Origin: XN24 sp035514535
GTDB taxonomy: Bacteria; Pseudomonadota; Gammaproteobacteria; Steroidobacterales; XN24
DNA length: 64,000 nt
Reading direction: 5' to 3'
Assembly: GCA_035514535.1 (NCBI GenBank)
Contig: DATKAZ010000090.1
Location: 1-64,000 of the forward strand
Positions 36,702-46,273 of the stretch are shown here, piece after piece (position 1 is the first letter of the stretch; every line of letters begins with the position of its first letter). Under the pieces are notes generated by a model that worked only from the letters and a program-made list of their open reading frames with translations, had not been told where the DNA came from and did no database searches. The translations under genes were made by a program, and so were the position numbers.

Positions 36702-38333
36702 TCAGATGACGGCCGGCGCGGCAATGCCGGTAAGTTCGCGAATTCGCGCGAGCGCGGCGGCGGCCCTGCCGAGTCCGGCAGTCAGTGCGGCGCCGGTGCC
36801 GCCGTGATCGGCGTCCGGCGGCAGGTACTTCTCGAGGTAGATGCGCAGCGTCGCGCCCGTGGTGCCGGTGCCCGACAGCCTGTAGACCAGTCGCGAACCG
36901 TCCGCCAGGAACACCCGTATTCCCTGGCGCGCGGCGACGCTGCCGTCCACTGGGTCATGGTAAGTGAAGTTGTCTGCGCGCTCGACCCGGGAGTCCGCCA
37001 CACCGGTGCCGGGGAGGTCGTCGACGGACTGCTCCAGGGCGGACATGACTGCCGCCGCACGATCGCCGTCAGGGATGTGCCAGTCATGGCGGGCGAAGGC
37101 GTGGCGGCCGAAGCGACGCCAGTGACGCTCGACCAGGTCGCTGACCGTAGAGCCGGTGGACGCGATCAGGTTGAGCCAGAAGAGCACGGCCCAGAGGCCG
37201 TCCTTTTCGCGCGTGTGGCTCGAGCTGGTACCGAAACTCTCTTCGCCGCAGAGATCCACCCGGCCGTCTTCGAGCAGGTTGCAGAAATAGCGCCATCCGG
37301 TCGGCGTTTCGTAGCAGGGAATGCCCAGCGCGTCGGCCACCTGGTCGACGGCCCGGCTCGTCGGCATCGAGCGCGCAACGCCCGCGAGCCCGTTGCGGTA
37401 ACCGGGCACTCGGTGCGCGTGTTCGGCCAGCACCGCCAGGCTGTCCCCCGGACTGACCATCATGCCGCGACCGACGATCATGTTGCGGTCGCCGTCGCCG
37501 TCCGAGGCCGCGGCGAGGTCGCCCGCGTCCGGTCCGGCCATCCATGCCACGAGGTGCGCGGCATCGAGCGGGTTCGGGTCGGGGTGCAGTCCTCCGAAAT
37601 CAGGCAACGGCGTTTCGTTGACAACGCTGCCACGTGGTGCGCCGAGGCGGCGTTCGATGATCTCGAGGGCATAGGGCCCGGTGACGGCATTGAGGGCATC
37701 GAAACGCATGCGGAATCTGCCGTTTGTCAGCAGACTGCGGATGAGCCCGAAGTCGAAAAGCTGCTCCATCAGGGCGGCATAGTCCGCCACGGGATCGACG
37801 ACCTCGATCTGCAGGGGGCCGGCCTGCTGTAGCCCGAGCCGATCGAGGTCCGGCTCCGGAATGTCCGCTGTGCGAAACTCTGCCAGCGACGTGGCTGCGC
37901 GCCAGACCGCTTCGGTCAGCGACTCAGGTGCCTGCCCGCCGTTGGCCGTATCGAACTTGACGCCAAAGTCGCCATCCGGCCCGCCGGGATTGTGGCTGGC
38001 CGTCAGCAGGAAGCCGCCCGCGGCGCCGTGCAGCCGGATCAGGTGCGACGCGGCGGGCGTCGACAGCAGACCGTCACGGCCGACGATCATCCGCGCGACG
38101 CCGTTCCCTGCAGCAATGCGGAACAGCACGCTGAGCGCCTCGCGATTCCAGTAGCGGCCGTCACCGCCGGCAACGAGCGTTGCGCCCGCAAAGCTGCCAC
38201 CGGCCTCGAAGACGGCCTGGAGGAAATTTTCGAGGTAATGCGGCTGGCGGAAGACGCTGACTCTCTTGCGCAGGCCGGCGGTGCCGGGGCGCTGGTCCGC
38301 GAAGGGCCTGGTGGGTACGCTGCGCACGATCAT
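36702..38333 (-). CDS. pgm: Alpha-D-glucose phosphate-specific phosphoglucomutase
   Basis: Phosphoglucomutase interconverts glucose 1-phosphate and glucose 6-phosphate. The 543-residue protein shows the active-site serine in TASHNPGGPDGDFG, the metal loop SDGDGDRNM and the sugar loop GEESFGTSSSHTREKDGLWAVL. The C-terminal phosphate-binding RLSGTGTTGATLRIY is also present. Length and loop sequences match the PGM1-like class rather than the shorter AlgC phosphomannomutases. The stop abuts the 64 bp palindrome. Confidence 0.93.
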   Translation of the reverse strand: MIVRSVPTRPFADQRPGTAGLRKRVSVFRQPHYLENFLQAVFEAGGSFAGATLVAGGDGRYWNREALSVLFRIAAGNGVARMIVGRDGLLSTPAASHLIRLHGAAGGFLLTASHNPGGPDGDFGVKFDTANGGQAPESLTEAVWRAATSLAEFRTADIPEPDLDRLGLQQAGPLQIEVVDPVADYAALMEQLFDFGLIRSLLTNGRFRMRFDALNAVTGPYALEIIERRLGAPRGSVVNETPLPDFGGLHPDPNPLDAAHLVAWMAGPDAGDLAAASDGDGDRNMIVGRGMMVSPGDSLAVLAEHAHRVPGYRNGLAGVARSMPTSRAVDQVADALGIPCYETPTGWRYFCNLLEDGRVDLCGEESFGTSSSHTREKDGLWAVLFWLNLIASTGSTVSDLVERHWRRFGRHAFARHDWHIPDGDRAAAVMSALEQSVDDLPGTGVADSRVERADNFTYHDPVDGSVAARQGIRVFLADGSRLVYRLSGTGTTGATLRIYLEKYLPPDADHGGTGAALTAGLGRAAAALARIRELTGIAAPAVI

Positions 38334-38387
38334 GGGCGGCTCTCCATCGCGTCGGCTGCACGAATTCCCTGTGCTATATTGCCGCGC

Positions 38388-38867
38388 ATGATAGCAGACG
38401 GCTCAATCGCGCTGCCGTGTCCTACGCAACCGGGCAGCTTCACTGCGCTCATGCACCTCTACGAGAGCAATTATCTTCGGCTGAACTGGCTGTTCGAGGA
38501 CGTCAGGCTGCTGCCGGACACGCAGTGCTCGCGTGTCGTGGCCGATCTGCCGCTGCATCTGGCGGTTATCGAGCGCAGCCCGTACACGACCACGCTCAGG
38601 CTGACTTACTATTTCGAGGACGATTGCGGGCGTGTCGCGGATCCGGACCTGACGATACGGATCTACCAGGACGCCGGCCTGGCCGAGGCGATGGCCTGCC
38701 GGCGACAGCACCTGCATCATGCCCTGCAGCATTTCGACACCGCGCCCGGTGTCGAGCTGAGTCGCCGCTGGGCGAGGAACAGTATGCTGAACAAGTGGCT
38801 CGAGTATTGCCATGATCACGGCCATCGATTTCGAGGCCGGGTGAAGTGTCCGGCAGACGCGTGCTGA
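38388..38867 (+). CDS. DUF1249 family protein
   Basis: This 159-residue soluble protein has the DUF1249 signature LMHLYESNYLRLNWLF near the start and KWLEYCHDHGHRF near the end, with the central LRLTYYFED. The family is common in gammaproteobacteria, often near cpdA or parE genes, but its function is not established. The ATG at 38388 lies 54 bases from the divergent phosphoglucomutase start. Confidence 0.88.
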   Translation: MIADGSIALPCPTQPGSFTALMHLYESNYLRLNWLFEDVRLLPDTQCSRVVADLPLHLAVIERSPYTTTLRLTYYFEDDCGRVADPDLTIRIYQDAGLAEAMACRRQHLHHALQHFDTAPGVELSRRWARNSMLNKWLEYCHDHGHRFRGRVKCPADAC

Positions 38868-38901
38868 GCCGCTCTGCCGTCGTGCCGTTCGGGAGCATCG
38901 C

Positions 38902-39966
38902 GTGACGGAACAATCCGAGGGTCCGGCAAAGCGCGCCCTGAAGCGAACCGGGCGCGAGGAGGAGATTGAAGAAGAGCGCCTGCTCAACCTGTTTCGTAAC
39001 CGGGCCGAGCTGAAGAAGGCGTTTTCCGACCTGCAGAAGGCCCTGCGGCTCGCCGAGGAAAAGCTCGCGAGCCAGGAGGCGGCCACCCGCCGGGCCGAGG
39101 AGCGATTCCAGGCCATCGAGCAACTCCTCGCGCAGCCCGGGACTGGTTACACGGCCCTCGTCTACTTCCAGCTGCGCGCATTGTGGCGGGTCTGCCACGA
39201 TCGCCTGCAGGCGATCTCGGATGACCTGCGCGGCCGGCACGAGGAGCGCCAGCGGCGCGCGGAGCTGATGCGCTTCAACCAGGAGAAGCAGCACCAGCTG
39301 GCCGCGCTGGATCAGCAGATCACGCAGGCCAGGGACGAGGTCGAGGAGCGTCTCTCGCGGCGCAACTCTGTGCGGGCCGAGCTCGAGGGCGCGCAGAGGT
39401 TCTGGGAGTTCACCCGACGCCGCAAGCTCAATGAATTGCTGCAGCAGCGCCGCGTCGAACTCGAGGCGTCGCGATTGCGCCTTGCGGAACTGCAGGATCG
39501 GCGCGCGGCCGTGAGTGCGGAGCCCTGGCCGGAGTTCACGGGCCTGGATATCGCGACCAAGCGCGAGATCAATATCATGATCATCGCGGGCGCGCAGGAG
39601 CTGTACCTGCATTTTTCCACCGACGAGCTGGCACGCAAGGCCCGCGACGCCAACGTCAATGCGATCCAGGAGATGCGCTACGGCTCGGAGGACGAGTGCA
39701 AGGCACTTATCGGCAGGATTCGGCACGTGGTCGCGGCCCTGGGCGCGGGGCGTCCCACGGCCATGGACGTGGAAGCGCGGGCGCAGGAGATCGCGCAGCA
39801 GGCCCAGTTTCGCAGCCCGCGCGAGACGGTGCCGATGGCGACCTCGGTCGCCCGCATCGAGATGCCCGTACGCCCGGCGGAGGGGAGCGCGTTGCGTCGC
39901 ATCCCCCTCGAGGTCAACGTCCTCGCGGAGGAATACTGGGACATCTACGATGTGCTCATTCCCTGA
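38902..39966 (+). CDS. Coiled-coil protein of unknown function
   Basis: I do not recognise this 354-residue protein. Residues of about 20-75 and 105-210 are strongly charged heptad-like helices rich in Glu, Arg, Leu and Gln, so long coiled coils are likely. A distinct C-terminal part contains TKREINIMIIAGAQELYLHFSTDELARKARD and DVEARAQEIAQQAQF. There is no signal peptide or membrane helix, so it is probably cytoplasmic. It starts 35 bases after the DUF1249 gene and may share its transcript. Its last 11 bases overlap the convergent RND gene. Confidence 0.75.
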   Translation: MTEQSEGPAKRALKRTGREEEIEEERLLNLFRNRAELKKAFSDLQKALRLAEEKLASQEAATRRAEERFQAIEQLLAQPGTGYTALVYFQLRALWRVCHDRLQAISDDLRGRHEERQRRAELMRFNQEKQHQLAALDQQITQARDEVEERLSRRNSVRAELEGAQRFWEFTRRRKLNELLQQRRVELEASRLRLAELQDRRAAVSAEPWPEFTGLDIATKREINIMIIAGAQELYLHFSTDELARKARDANVNAIQEMRYGSEDECKALIGRIRHVVAALGAGRPTAMDVEARAQEIAQQAQFRSPRETVPMATSVARIEMPVRPAEGSALRRIPLEVNVLAEEYWDIYDVLIP

Positions 39967-42900
39967 CCGGTTGAGCACGCGCCGTCGCGGCCGCGCCGCC
40001 GCCCGTGGGCCTGCGGCGCGCCACGGCGAGCACCCTGCGCATCCAGCGCCCGGCGTCATCGAGCAAGGCATAAGTCCACGGCACCAGCAGGAGTGACGTG
40101 ACGGTGGAGAAGCCGAGTCCACCGATGATCGCGCGCGCCATCGGGAAATAGGGCGGGGCGCCGACTTCGTCGCCGCCGACCTTGGTGGCGCTGAGCGCCA
40201 GTGGCAGCAGCCCCAGGATCGTCGTGGCAACTGTCATGAGAATGGGACGAAGCCGGTCCCGACCCGCCTGAATCAAGGCCTCGTCCCGCACCATTCCGTC
40301 GCGCCGCAGGTTGTTGACGTGATCGACCAGTACGATGCCGTTGTTCACCACGACCCCGACCAGGATCATGATGCCGATGGTGGCCATGAACGAAAAAGTC
40401 GTGCCGGTCAGCATGAAGAACCAGAACACGCCGATGACCGAGAAGCCGATCGAAGTGATGATCGACAGCGGGTAGATCGTCGATTCGAACAACGCCGCCA
40501 TGACTAGAAAGATCAGTGCGATCGCCAGCAGGATGTTCTGTGCCATGACCTGCTGGGTCTGGTCCACTTGCTGGAACCCGCGCCCGAAGCTCCAGCTGTA
40601 ACCCGCAGGCAGCTTGTAAGCGTCCATGAGTGCCTTGACATCGGGCCGGACCTCGTCGAGGGAGCGGCCGTCGAGATTCGCGTTGATGACGACCGCTGTG
40701 GCGCGATCGACGCGCTGGATTTCGTCGTGGGCCGTAGCCACGCTGAAATCCGCAACCGAGCCGAGCGTCACCCGTCGCCCGTCGGGCGTCTGCAAGGGCA
40801 GATCGGCAAGCTGCTCGACGCTCTGGCGGTCGTCCTCGCGAAAGGCGATGCGCACGCCGATTTCGCCGTCGCCACCGCGGAAATCCCGCAAGCGCTCGCC
40901 CCGCATGGCGACAGACAACGCAGCGGCGACATCCTGCGGGCTCAGGCCGACGCGAATCGCACGGTCGCGGCTGACCCGGACGCGAACTTCGCGGTCGCCC
41001 GAACCGATGTCCGCACGCACGCCCTGCAGCCCCTCGATGGTCGACAACAGGCGCACTACCTCGGGAGCGAGTCCGCTGAGCACCTCCGTGGATTCGCCCG
41101 AGAGCTGGAGGCTGAAGCCTTCTTCACCACCCTGGGAATTGAGCTCGAATGACGGCTTGCCGATGATGATTTCCGGGAGATCGGCCAGGACCCGCTTGAT
41201 GATTTCGCCGGTCGGTACCTTCGCCTCCGAGTCGTCGTTCAGCAGCAGCACGGTCTGCGCCCGCCCTTCCTCGTAGTAGCTGTACACCGAACGCACGTCG
41301 AAGGCTTCCTGGTTGGCGAACAGGTACTCCTCGATCAGGTCGACGGCGCGCTTCATGACCGGCAGCGGATGCTTCTCCTTGACGTTGTAGGCCAGCATCA
41401 GCTGGCGGCCGGCTTCCTGCGGAAAAGTGTCGAATTTCACGAACTTTATCGGAATCGCGACGCTGGCCACGATCAGCACGACGACCAGCGCCGTCCACCA
41501 GCGATGGCCCAGGGTCCAGCCCAGCGCACCGGCATAGCGTTCCGTCAGGCGATTCATCCAGGAGCCGCCGCGCGCCGGGGGAGGGGGTGCAATGCGCGAG
41601 GCAATCATGGGCACGAAGGTCTGCGCCATGACCAGGGATGCGAGCATCGCCACGACGATGCTGATGGCGACGTGAGTCAGGAACACCGTGATGTTGGTCT
41701 TGATGCCGAACAGGATCGGCACGAACACGATGATCGACGTCAGCGTTCCGGCGGTGACGGCCAGGGCGACCTCACGCACGCCGGTGAGGGTGGCTTCGAA
41801 CGGCCGATCCGGCTCCAGCTGGCGCTGGCGGAATATGCTCTCGGTCACGACGACGGCATTGTCGACGAGCATGCCGACGGCCAGCATCAGCCCCATCATC
41901 GACAGGATGTTGAGGCTGATATCGAGAAAATACATCACCCCGAGGGTGATGAGGATCGAGAAGGGCACGCAGGCCACGACGATCAGCGTCGTCGTCGCCT
42001 GACGCAGGAAAAGGTACAGGATGCCGAAGGCGAACAGGGCGCCGATGCCGCCTGCGGTCAGCAGGTCGGACAACGAGGATGTCACGCCATCCGCCTGGTC
42101 ACCGAGCGCGAAGACGCGAACGTCGCGCATCTGCGGGTTGTCGGCGGCTCGTTCCACCTCGGCCTCGACCCGCCGGGAGACGTCGACGAGGTTCGCTCCC
42201 GGCTGCTTGTACACGTCGAGCCCGATTGAGTAACGCCGGTCGAGGTGCCTGGCGTTGAGCTTCTCGGGACTGCGCAGCTCGATGTCGGCGATGTCCCCGA
42301 GACGCAGGTTCTCCCGCACGAGAATATTGCGTACGTCCTCGATGGAGGCCATTTCTCCGATCGGCCGCAGATCGAAGCGTCGCCCCCCGTCGGTCAGGCG
42401 CCCCGCACTGACCGAAAAGTTCGACCGCTCGAGCAGCATGCGCAGTGAATTCAGGTCCACCCCGTGCGCGGCGATGCGGTCCGCGTTGAGGAGGATGCGT
42501 ATCTCGCGCTTATCCACGCCGTAAAGTTCGACGCGGGAAACGCCGTCGACGCGCTCGATGCGGCGCTTCAGTTGCCGATCGAGCATCTCGTAGGCATCGG
42601 AAAGGTCCCGCGCGCTGCTGATGCGCAGGTTCAGAATCGGCTGGTCGCCCAGCGATCCCGTGAAAACGAGCACGCGGCGCACATCATCGGGCAACTGGTG
42701 GCGCATCGCGTCGACCTTGGCGCGGGCCTCGATTCCCTTGGCCGCCGCGTCCTCGTCCCAGCCGAACTGCAGGAAAATCTGCGCCCCGTCCTGCCGTGAC
42801 GTGGATTGCATGCGCTCGATGCCGCTCAGGGTGGCAAGTGCCTCCTCGAGCGGCCGCGTTATCAGGCGCTCAACTTCCTCCGGCGTGGATCCCTCGTAGG

Positions 42901-43048
42901 GAATATTGACGAAAATGCCGGGAAACTGGATGTCCGGAAACTTCTCCAGGGGCAGCAGTTTCGCCGCCACCAGGCCGATCAGGCCCAGCGCGACAAACAC
43001 CATCACGGTTGTGACCGGCCGCTTGATGGCTGTTCGCGTCAGGATCAC
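39956..43048 (-). CDS. RND efflux pump permease (second of a tandem pair)
   Basis: This 1,030-residue HAE-type RND pump begins MILTRTAIKRPVTTVMVFVALGLIGL. The TM4 segment GMLVDNAVVVTESIFRQRQ carries proton-relay Asp, and repeated FMATIGIMILVGVVVNNGIVLVDH lies in the second half. It overlaps the upstream RND gene by four bases (ATGA), so the two permeases are translated together. Tandem RND pairs such as MdtB-MdtC form mixed trimers, and that is possible but unproven here. Confidence 0.93.
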   Translation of the reverse strand: MILTRTAIKRPVTTVMVFVALGLIGLVAAKLLPLEKFPDIQFPGIFVNIPYEGSTPEEVERLITRPLEEALATLSGIERMQSTSRQDGAQIFLQFGWDEDAAAKGIEARAKVDAMRHQLPDDVRRVLVFTGSLGDQPILNLRISSARDLSDAYEMLDRQLKRRIERVDGVSRVELYGVDKREIRILLNADRIAAHGVDLNSLRMLLERSNFSVSAGRLTDGGRRFDLRPIGEMASIEDVRNILVRENLRLGDIADIELRSPEKLNARHLDRRYSIGLDVYKQPGANLVDVSRRVEAEVERAADNPQMRDVRVFALGDQADGVTSSLSDLLTAGGIGALFAFGILYLFLRQATTTLIVVACVPFSILITLGVMYFLDISLNILSMMGLMLAVGMLVDNAVVVTESIFRQRQLEPDRPFEATLTGVREVALAVTAGTLTSIIVFVPILFGIKTNITVFLTHVAISIVVAMLASLVMAQTFVPMIASRIAPPPPARGGSWMNRLTERYAGALGWTLGHRWWTALVVVLIVASVAIPIKFVKFDTFPQEAGRQLMLAYNVKEKHPLPVMKRAVDLIEEYLFANQEAFDVRSVYSYYEEGRAQTVLLLNDDSEAKVPTGEIIKRVLADLPEIIIGKPSFELNSQGGEEGFSLQLSGESTEVLSGLAPEVVRLLSTIEGLQGVRADIGSGDREVRVRVSRDRAIRVGLSPQDVAAALSVAMRGERLRDFRGGDGEIGVRIAFREDDRQSVEQLADLPLQTPDGRRVTLGSVADFSVATAHDEIQRVDRATAVVINANLDGRSLDEVRPDVKALMDAYKLPAGYSWSFGRGFQQVDQTQQVMAQNILLAIALIFLVMAALFESTIYPLSIITSIGFSVIGVFWFFMLTGTTFSFMATIGIMILVGVVVNNGIVLVDHVNNLRRDGMVRDEALIQAGRDRLRPILMTVATTILGLLPLALSATKVGGDEVGAPPYFPMARAIIGGLGFSTVTSLLLVPWTYALLDDAGRWMRRVLAVARRRPTGGGAAATARAQPVRE

Positions 43049-46000
43049 CCCGCGGCCTCCACGGTCGCGCCGGCGTGGTCGAGTGCCCGCACGCCCCGGT
43101 CAAGCAAGGTATAGACGACCGGGATCACCACGAGCGTGAGCAGCGTGGCCACGATCAGTCCGCCGATGACGGTGATGGCCATCGGCGTGCGCACCTCCGC
43201 GCCTTCCCCAAAGCCGAGCGCCATCGGCAGCAGGCCGAGCACAGTGGTGAGTGTCGTCATGAGGATAGGCCGCAGGCGGGAGCGCCCCGCCTCCATGATC
43301 GCGGCGGTACGTTCCATGCCGTCGCGACGCAGCTGGTTGATCAGGTCCACGAGCACGATCGCGTTGTTGACGACGATGCCGGCCAGCATGATCAAGCCGA
43401 TGAAAGCGACCACGCTGACCGTGGTGCCGGTGAGCCAAAGGGCCCAGGCCGCGCCCACCAGCGCCAGCGGGATCGTGAACAGGATCACGAACGGGTGCAC
43501 GAGCGACTCGAACTGCGAGGCCATGACGAGGTAGACCAGGAAAACCGCCATCGCGAGGGAGAAGAGCATCGAGCGAAAGGAGTCCTGCATCTCGGCGCTC
43601 TGGCCCGAGACACTGGCGACGATGCCCGGCGGGCTCGGCGCACGCGCAATGACCTGCCGCATCTCGTCTGTGGCCGCGGCGAGGTCGCCGAACGCGAAGT
43701 TGGCCGATACGAGCGCGACGCGCGCCTGGTCCGCGCGCCGAATTTCCGCCGGGCCCACCGCGATGCGAACGTCGGCAACAGCTTTCAGGGGTACAGGCCG
43801 GTCGCTCTGCGGATTGACGATCAGGTTCTCGATTTCCGCGAGGGAGGAATTGCGCGTATCCACGCTCCGCACGAGAACATCGATTTTCTTGTCGCGCCAG
43901 GTGTAACGCGTCGCCACCTCGCCGCGCACCTTGGAGACCACGGTATCGGCGACGTCGCGCACGGCGAGCCCGAGTCGGGCAGCCCGCTCCTGGTCGAACA
44001 GGATCTGGATTTCCGGGTTGCCGGCCTCGACGGTACTGCGTACGTCGGCGAAGCGTGGCGATTCCTCGAGTGCCTGCTGCAGCCACTCGGCCACTTCATC
44101 CAGTTTTTCGAGATCGTAGCCGACGACCTCGATTTCGAGCGGCGTGCGAAAGCTGAACAGCGTGGGTCGGGAAAACTCGTAGGATACCCCCGGCATCTGC
44201 TCGAGTGCGGCGCGCAACGCCGCGATCGTGTCGGCTTCGGCTTCCGGCCGCCCCCCGGCTTGCAGCTGGACGTTGAGCTGACCGGAATGCTCGCCGGCGT
44301 CGACCGGGCTCGCGTCGAGCCGGTTGCCGGTGCCCGCAACGGAGTAACTCAGTTTTACGTCGGGGTATTCCTTCGTCAGTTCCTGCAGGCGGCGGATCGC
44401 CGCATCGGTCTCGGTCAGGGGCGCCCCCGCCGGGAGGCGGACGTCGATCTTGAACTCGCCCTGGGCCAGCTGCGGCAGCAGCTCGTAGCCGAGCCTGGGC
44501 AGTAATGCGACGCTGGAGCCCAGCGCGGCGGCCGCCACGACAAGGACGAGCCAGCGGTGCCGCAGGGAACCGGCGAGAAGGGGCGTGTAGGCGCGCGCCG
44601 CCACACGATAGAACCCCTGGAACAGCCAGACCAGGGGCCGCATCAGCCGCGCGACGAGCCAGGCGAGGGCCGCGAGAGCAAGGCCGCCCAGCCGCAGGCC
44701 GCCGCCCGCCACGCGCGTCACCCGGCCCGGTGGCGCGTCTTCGGCCGCGTCGGCATAGCGGCGGGGCGCGCCGCGTGACGCGAGCATGGGAATCAGCGTC
44801 AGGGCGACGACGAGCGAGAACAACAGCGCGAAGGTCACGGTGAGCGCCTGGTCGCGAAACAACTGGCCCGCGATGCCCGTGACGAACACCATCGGGAAGA
44901 ACACCGCCACGGTGGTCAGCGTCGCGGCCGTCACCGCTCCCGCGACCTCCGACGCGCCGGCCCGCGCCGCCGAGACGACGTCGGCGCCTTGTTCCTTCTT
45001 GCGCACGATGTTCTCGAGCACCACGATGCTGTTGTCCACGAGCATGCCGACGGCCAGCGCGATGCCCCCGAGGGACATGATGTTCAGGCTCACGTCGGCC
45101 GAATACATCAGCAGGAACGTCCCGACCACGGAGACGGGGATGGCGATGCCGATGACGAACGTGGCGCGGGCGTCACGCAGGAACGCGTACAGTACCAGGA
45201 CGGCCAGCAGTCCGCCGAGCAATGCAGCATTGCGAACCTGGCTGATCGCCTGGGCGATGAATACCGACTGGTCATAGACCATCGTCAGCTCGGTGTTTTC
45301 AGGCAGTCGTTCCTTGACCTTGGTGATGCGGTCGGTGATGCGTTTCGCCACCTGCACCGTGTTGCCGTCACCTTCCTTGTATATTGCCAGCTCGACGCTC
45401 TCTCGGCCGTCGACCCGCGTGATTGCCTCGCGCTCCTTGAAGCCGCGCGACACCTGCGCGATGTCGCGCAGGTAGATCGGCCGTGACGCGGGCGTCGCGA
45501 TGATGGTGTCGGCGATTTCCTCGACGCTGGTGAACTCGTTGAGCGTACGAACGAGAAACCGCTGCTCGCTCTGCTCGAGGCGCCCCCCCGACAGATTGAC
45601 GTTCTCCGCCCGCAGGCGCGCGGCTATGGTCTGGATCGAAAGGCCGAGCTGGGCCAACTTGTCCTGGTCCACCAGGATCTGGATTTCGTCCTCCAGCCCG
45701 CCGCTGACCTTGACTGCGGCCGTGCCCTCGACCGATTCGAGGTCGCTCTTGAGCTGGTCCTCCGCATAGCGCCGCAACGCGCGCAGCCGCTGGGGATCGT
45801 CGGCGGGACCGGTCGCTTCCCGGTCCATGAAAGCCAGTCGCTGGATCGGCTCGTTCGCCGGATCGAAGCGCAGCAACAGCGGCCGGCTCGCTTCCAGCGG
45901 CAGCTCGAGGACATCGAGCCGCTCACGTACCTCGACTCCTGCGACGTCCATATTGGTGCCCCACAGGAACTCGAGGGTCACGTCCGATTGCCCCGGGCGT

Positions 46001-46251
46001 GACACCGAGCGCACCTGGCGCACGTTCTTGATGACGCCGACGACTTCCTCGATGGGCTTCGTCAGCAGGTTCTCGACTTCGAGGGGTGCGGTGCCGGTCA
46101 GTTCCGTGCGCACCGTCAGGGTCGGATACGAAAGATCCGGGAGCAGGTTGACCTTGAGGCGGGCGAGGGAGACAAAGCCGAATAACACGATCGCTATGGT
46201 GAACATCGCAATCGTGACCCGGCGCTCGGTGGCGATATCGATCAGCCTCAT
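43045..46251 (-). CDS. RND efflux pump permease (first of a tandem pair)
   Basis: This 1,068-residue RND pump starts MRLIDIATERRVTIAMFTIAIVLFGF. TM4 contains GMLVDNSIVVLENIVRKKEQG, and FIGLIMLAGIVVNNAIVLVDLINQLR lies in the second half. An extra hydrophobic segment around VTRVAGGGLRLGGLALAALAWLVARLM lies in the middle, making it longer than its partner. The start at 46251 is the first one matching family N-termini. A frame extending to 46317 is rejected. It follows the adaptor by 22 bases and precedes the second permease by a four-base overlap. Confidence 0.92.
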   Translation of the reverse strand: MRLIDIATERRVTIAMFTIAIVLFGFVSLARLKVNLLPDLSYPTLTVRTELTGTAPLEVENLLTKPIEEVVGVIKNVRQVRSVSRPGQSDVTLEFLWGTNMDVAGVEVRERLDVLELPLEASRPLLLRFDPANEPIQRLAFMDREATGPADDPQRLRALRRYAEDQLKSDLESVEGTAAVKVSGGLEDEIQILVDQDKLAQLGLSIQTIAARLRAENVNLSGGRLEQSEQRFLVRTLNEFTSVEEIADTIIATPASRPIYLRDIAQVSRGFKEREAITRVDGRESVELAIYKEGDGNTVQVAKRITDRITKVKERLPENTELTMVYDQSVFIAQAISQVRNAALLGGLLAVLVLYAFLRDARATFVIGIAIPVSVVGTFLLMYSADVSLNIMSLGGIALAVGMLVDNSIVVLENIVRKKEQGADVVSAARAGASEVAGAVTAATLTTVAVFFPMVFVTGIAGQLFRDQALTVTFALLFSLVVALTLIPMLASRGAPRRYADAAEDAPPGRVTRVAGGGLRLGGLALAALAWLVARLMRPLVWLFQGFYRVAARAYTPLLAGSLRHRWLVLVVAAAALGSSVALLPRLGYELLPQLAQGEFKIDVRLPAGAPLTETDAAIRRLQELTKEYPDVKLSYSVAGTGNRLDASPVDAGEHSGQLNVQLQAGGRPEAEADTIAALRAALEQMPGVSYEFSRPTLFSFRTPLEIEVVGYDLEKLDEVAEWLQQALEESPRFADVRSTVEAGNPEIQILFDQERAARLGLAVRDVADTVVSKVRGEVATRYTWRDKKIDVLVRSVDTRNSSLAEIENLIVNPQSDRPVPLKAVADVRIAVGPAEIRRADQARVALVSANFAFGDLAAATDEMRQVIARAPSPPGIVASVSGQSAEMQDSFRSMLFSLAMAVFLVYLVMASQFESLVHPFVILFTIPLALVGAAWALWLTGTTVSVVAFIGLIMLAGIVVNNAIVLVDLINQLRRDGMERTAAIMEAGRSRLRPILMTTLTTVLGLLPMALGFGEGAEVRTPMAITVIGGLIVATLLTLVVIPVVYTLLDRGVRALDHAGATVEAAG

Positions 46252-46273
46252 CGCGATACCCCGTCGTGTCGCG

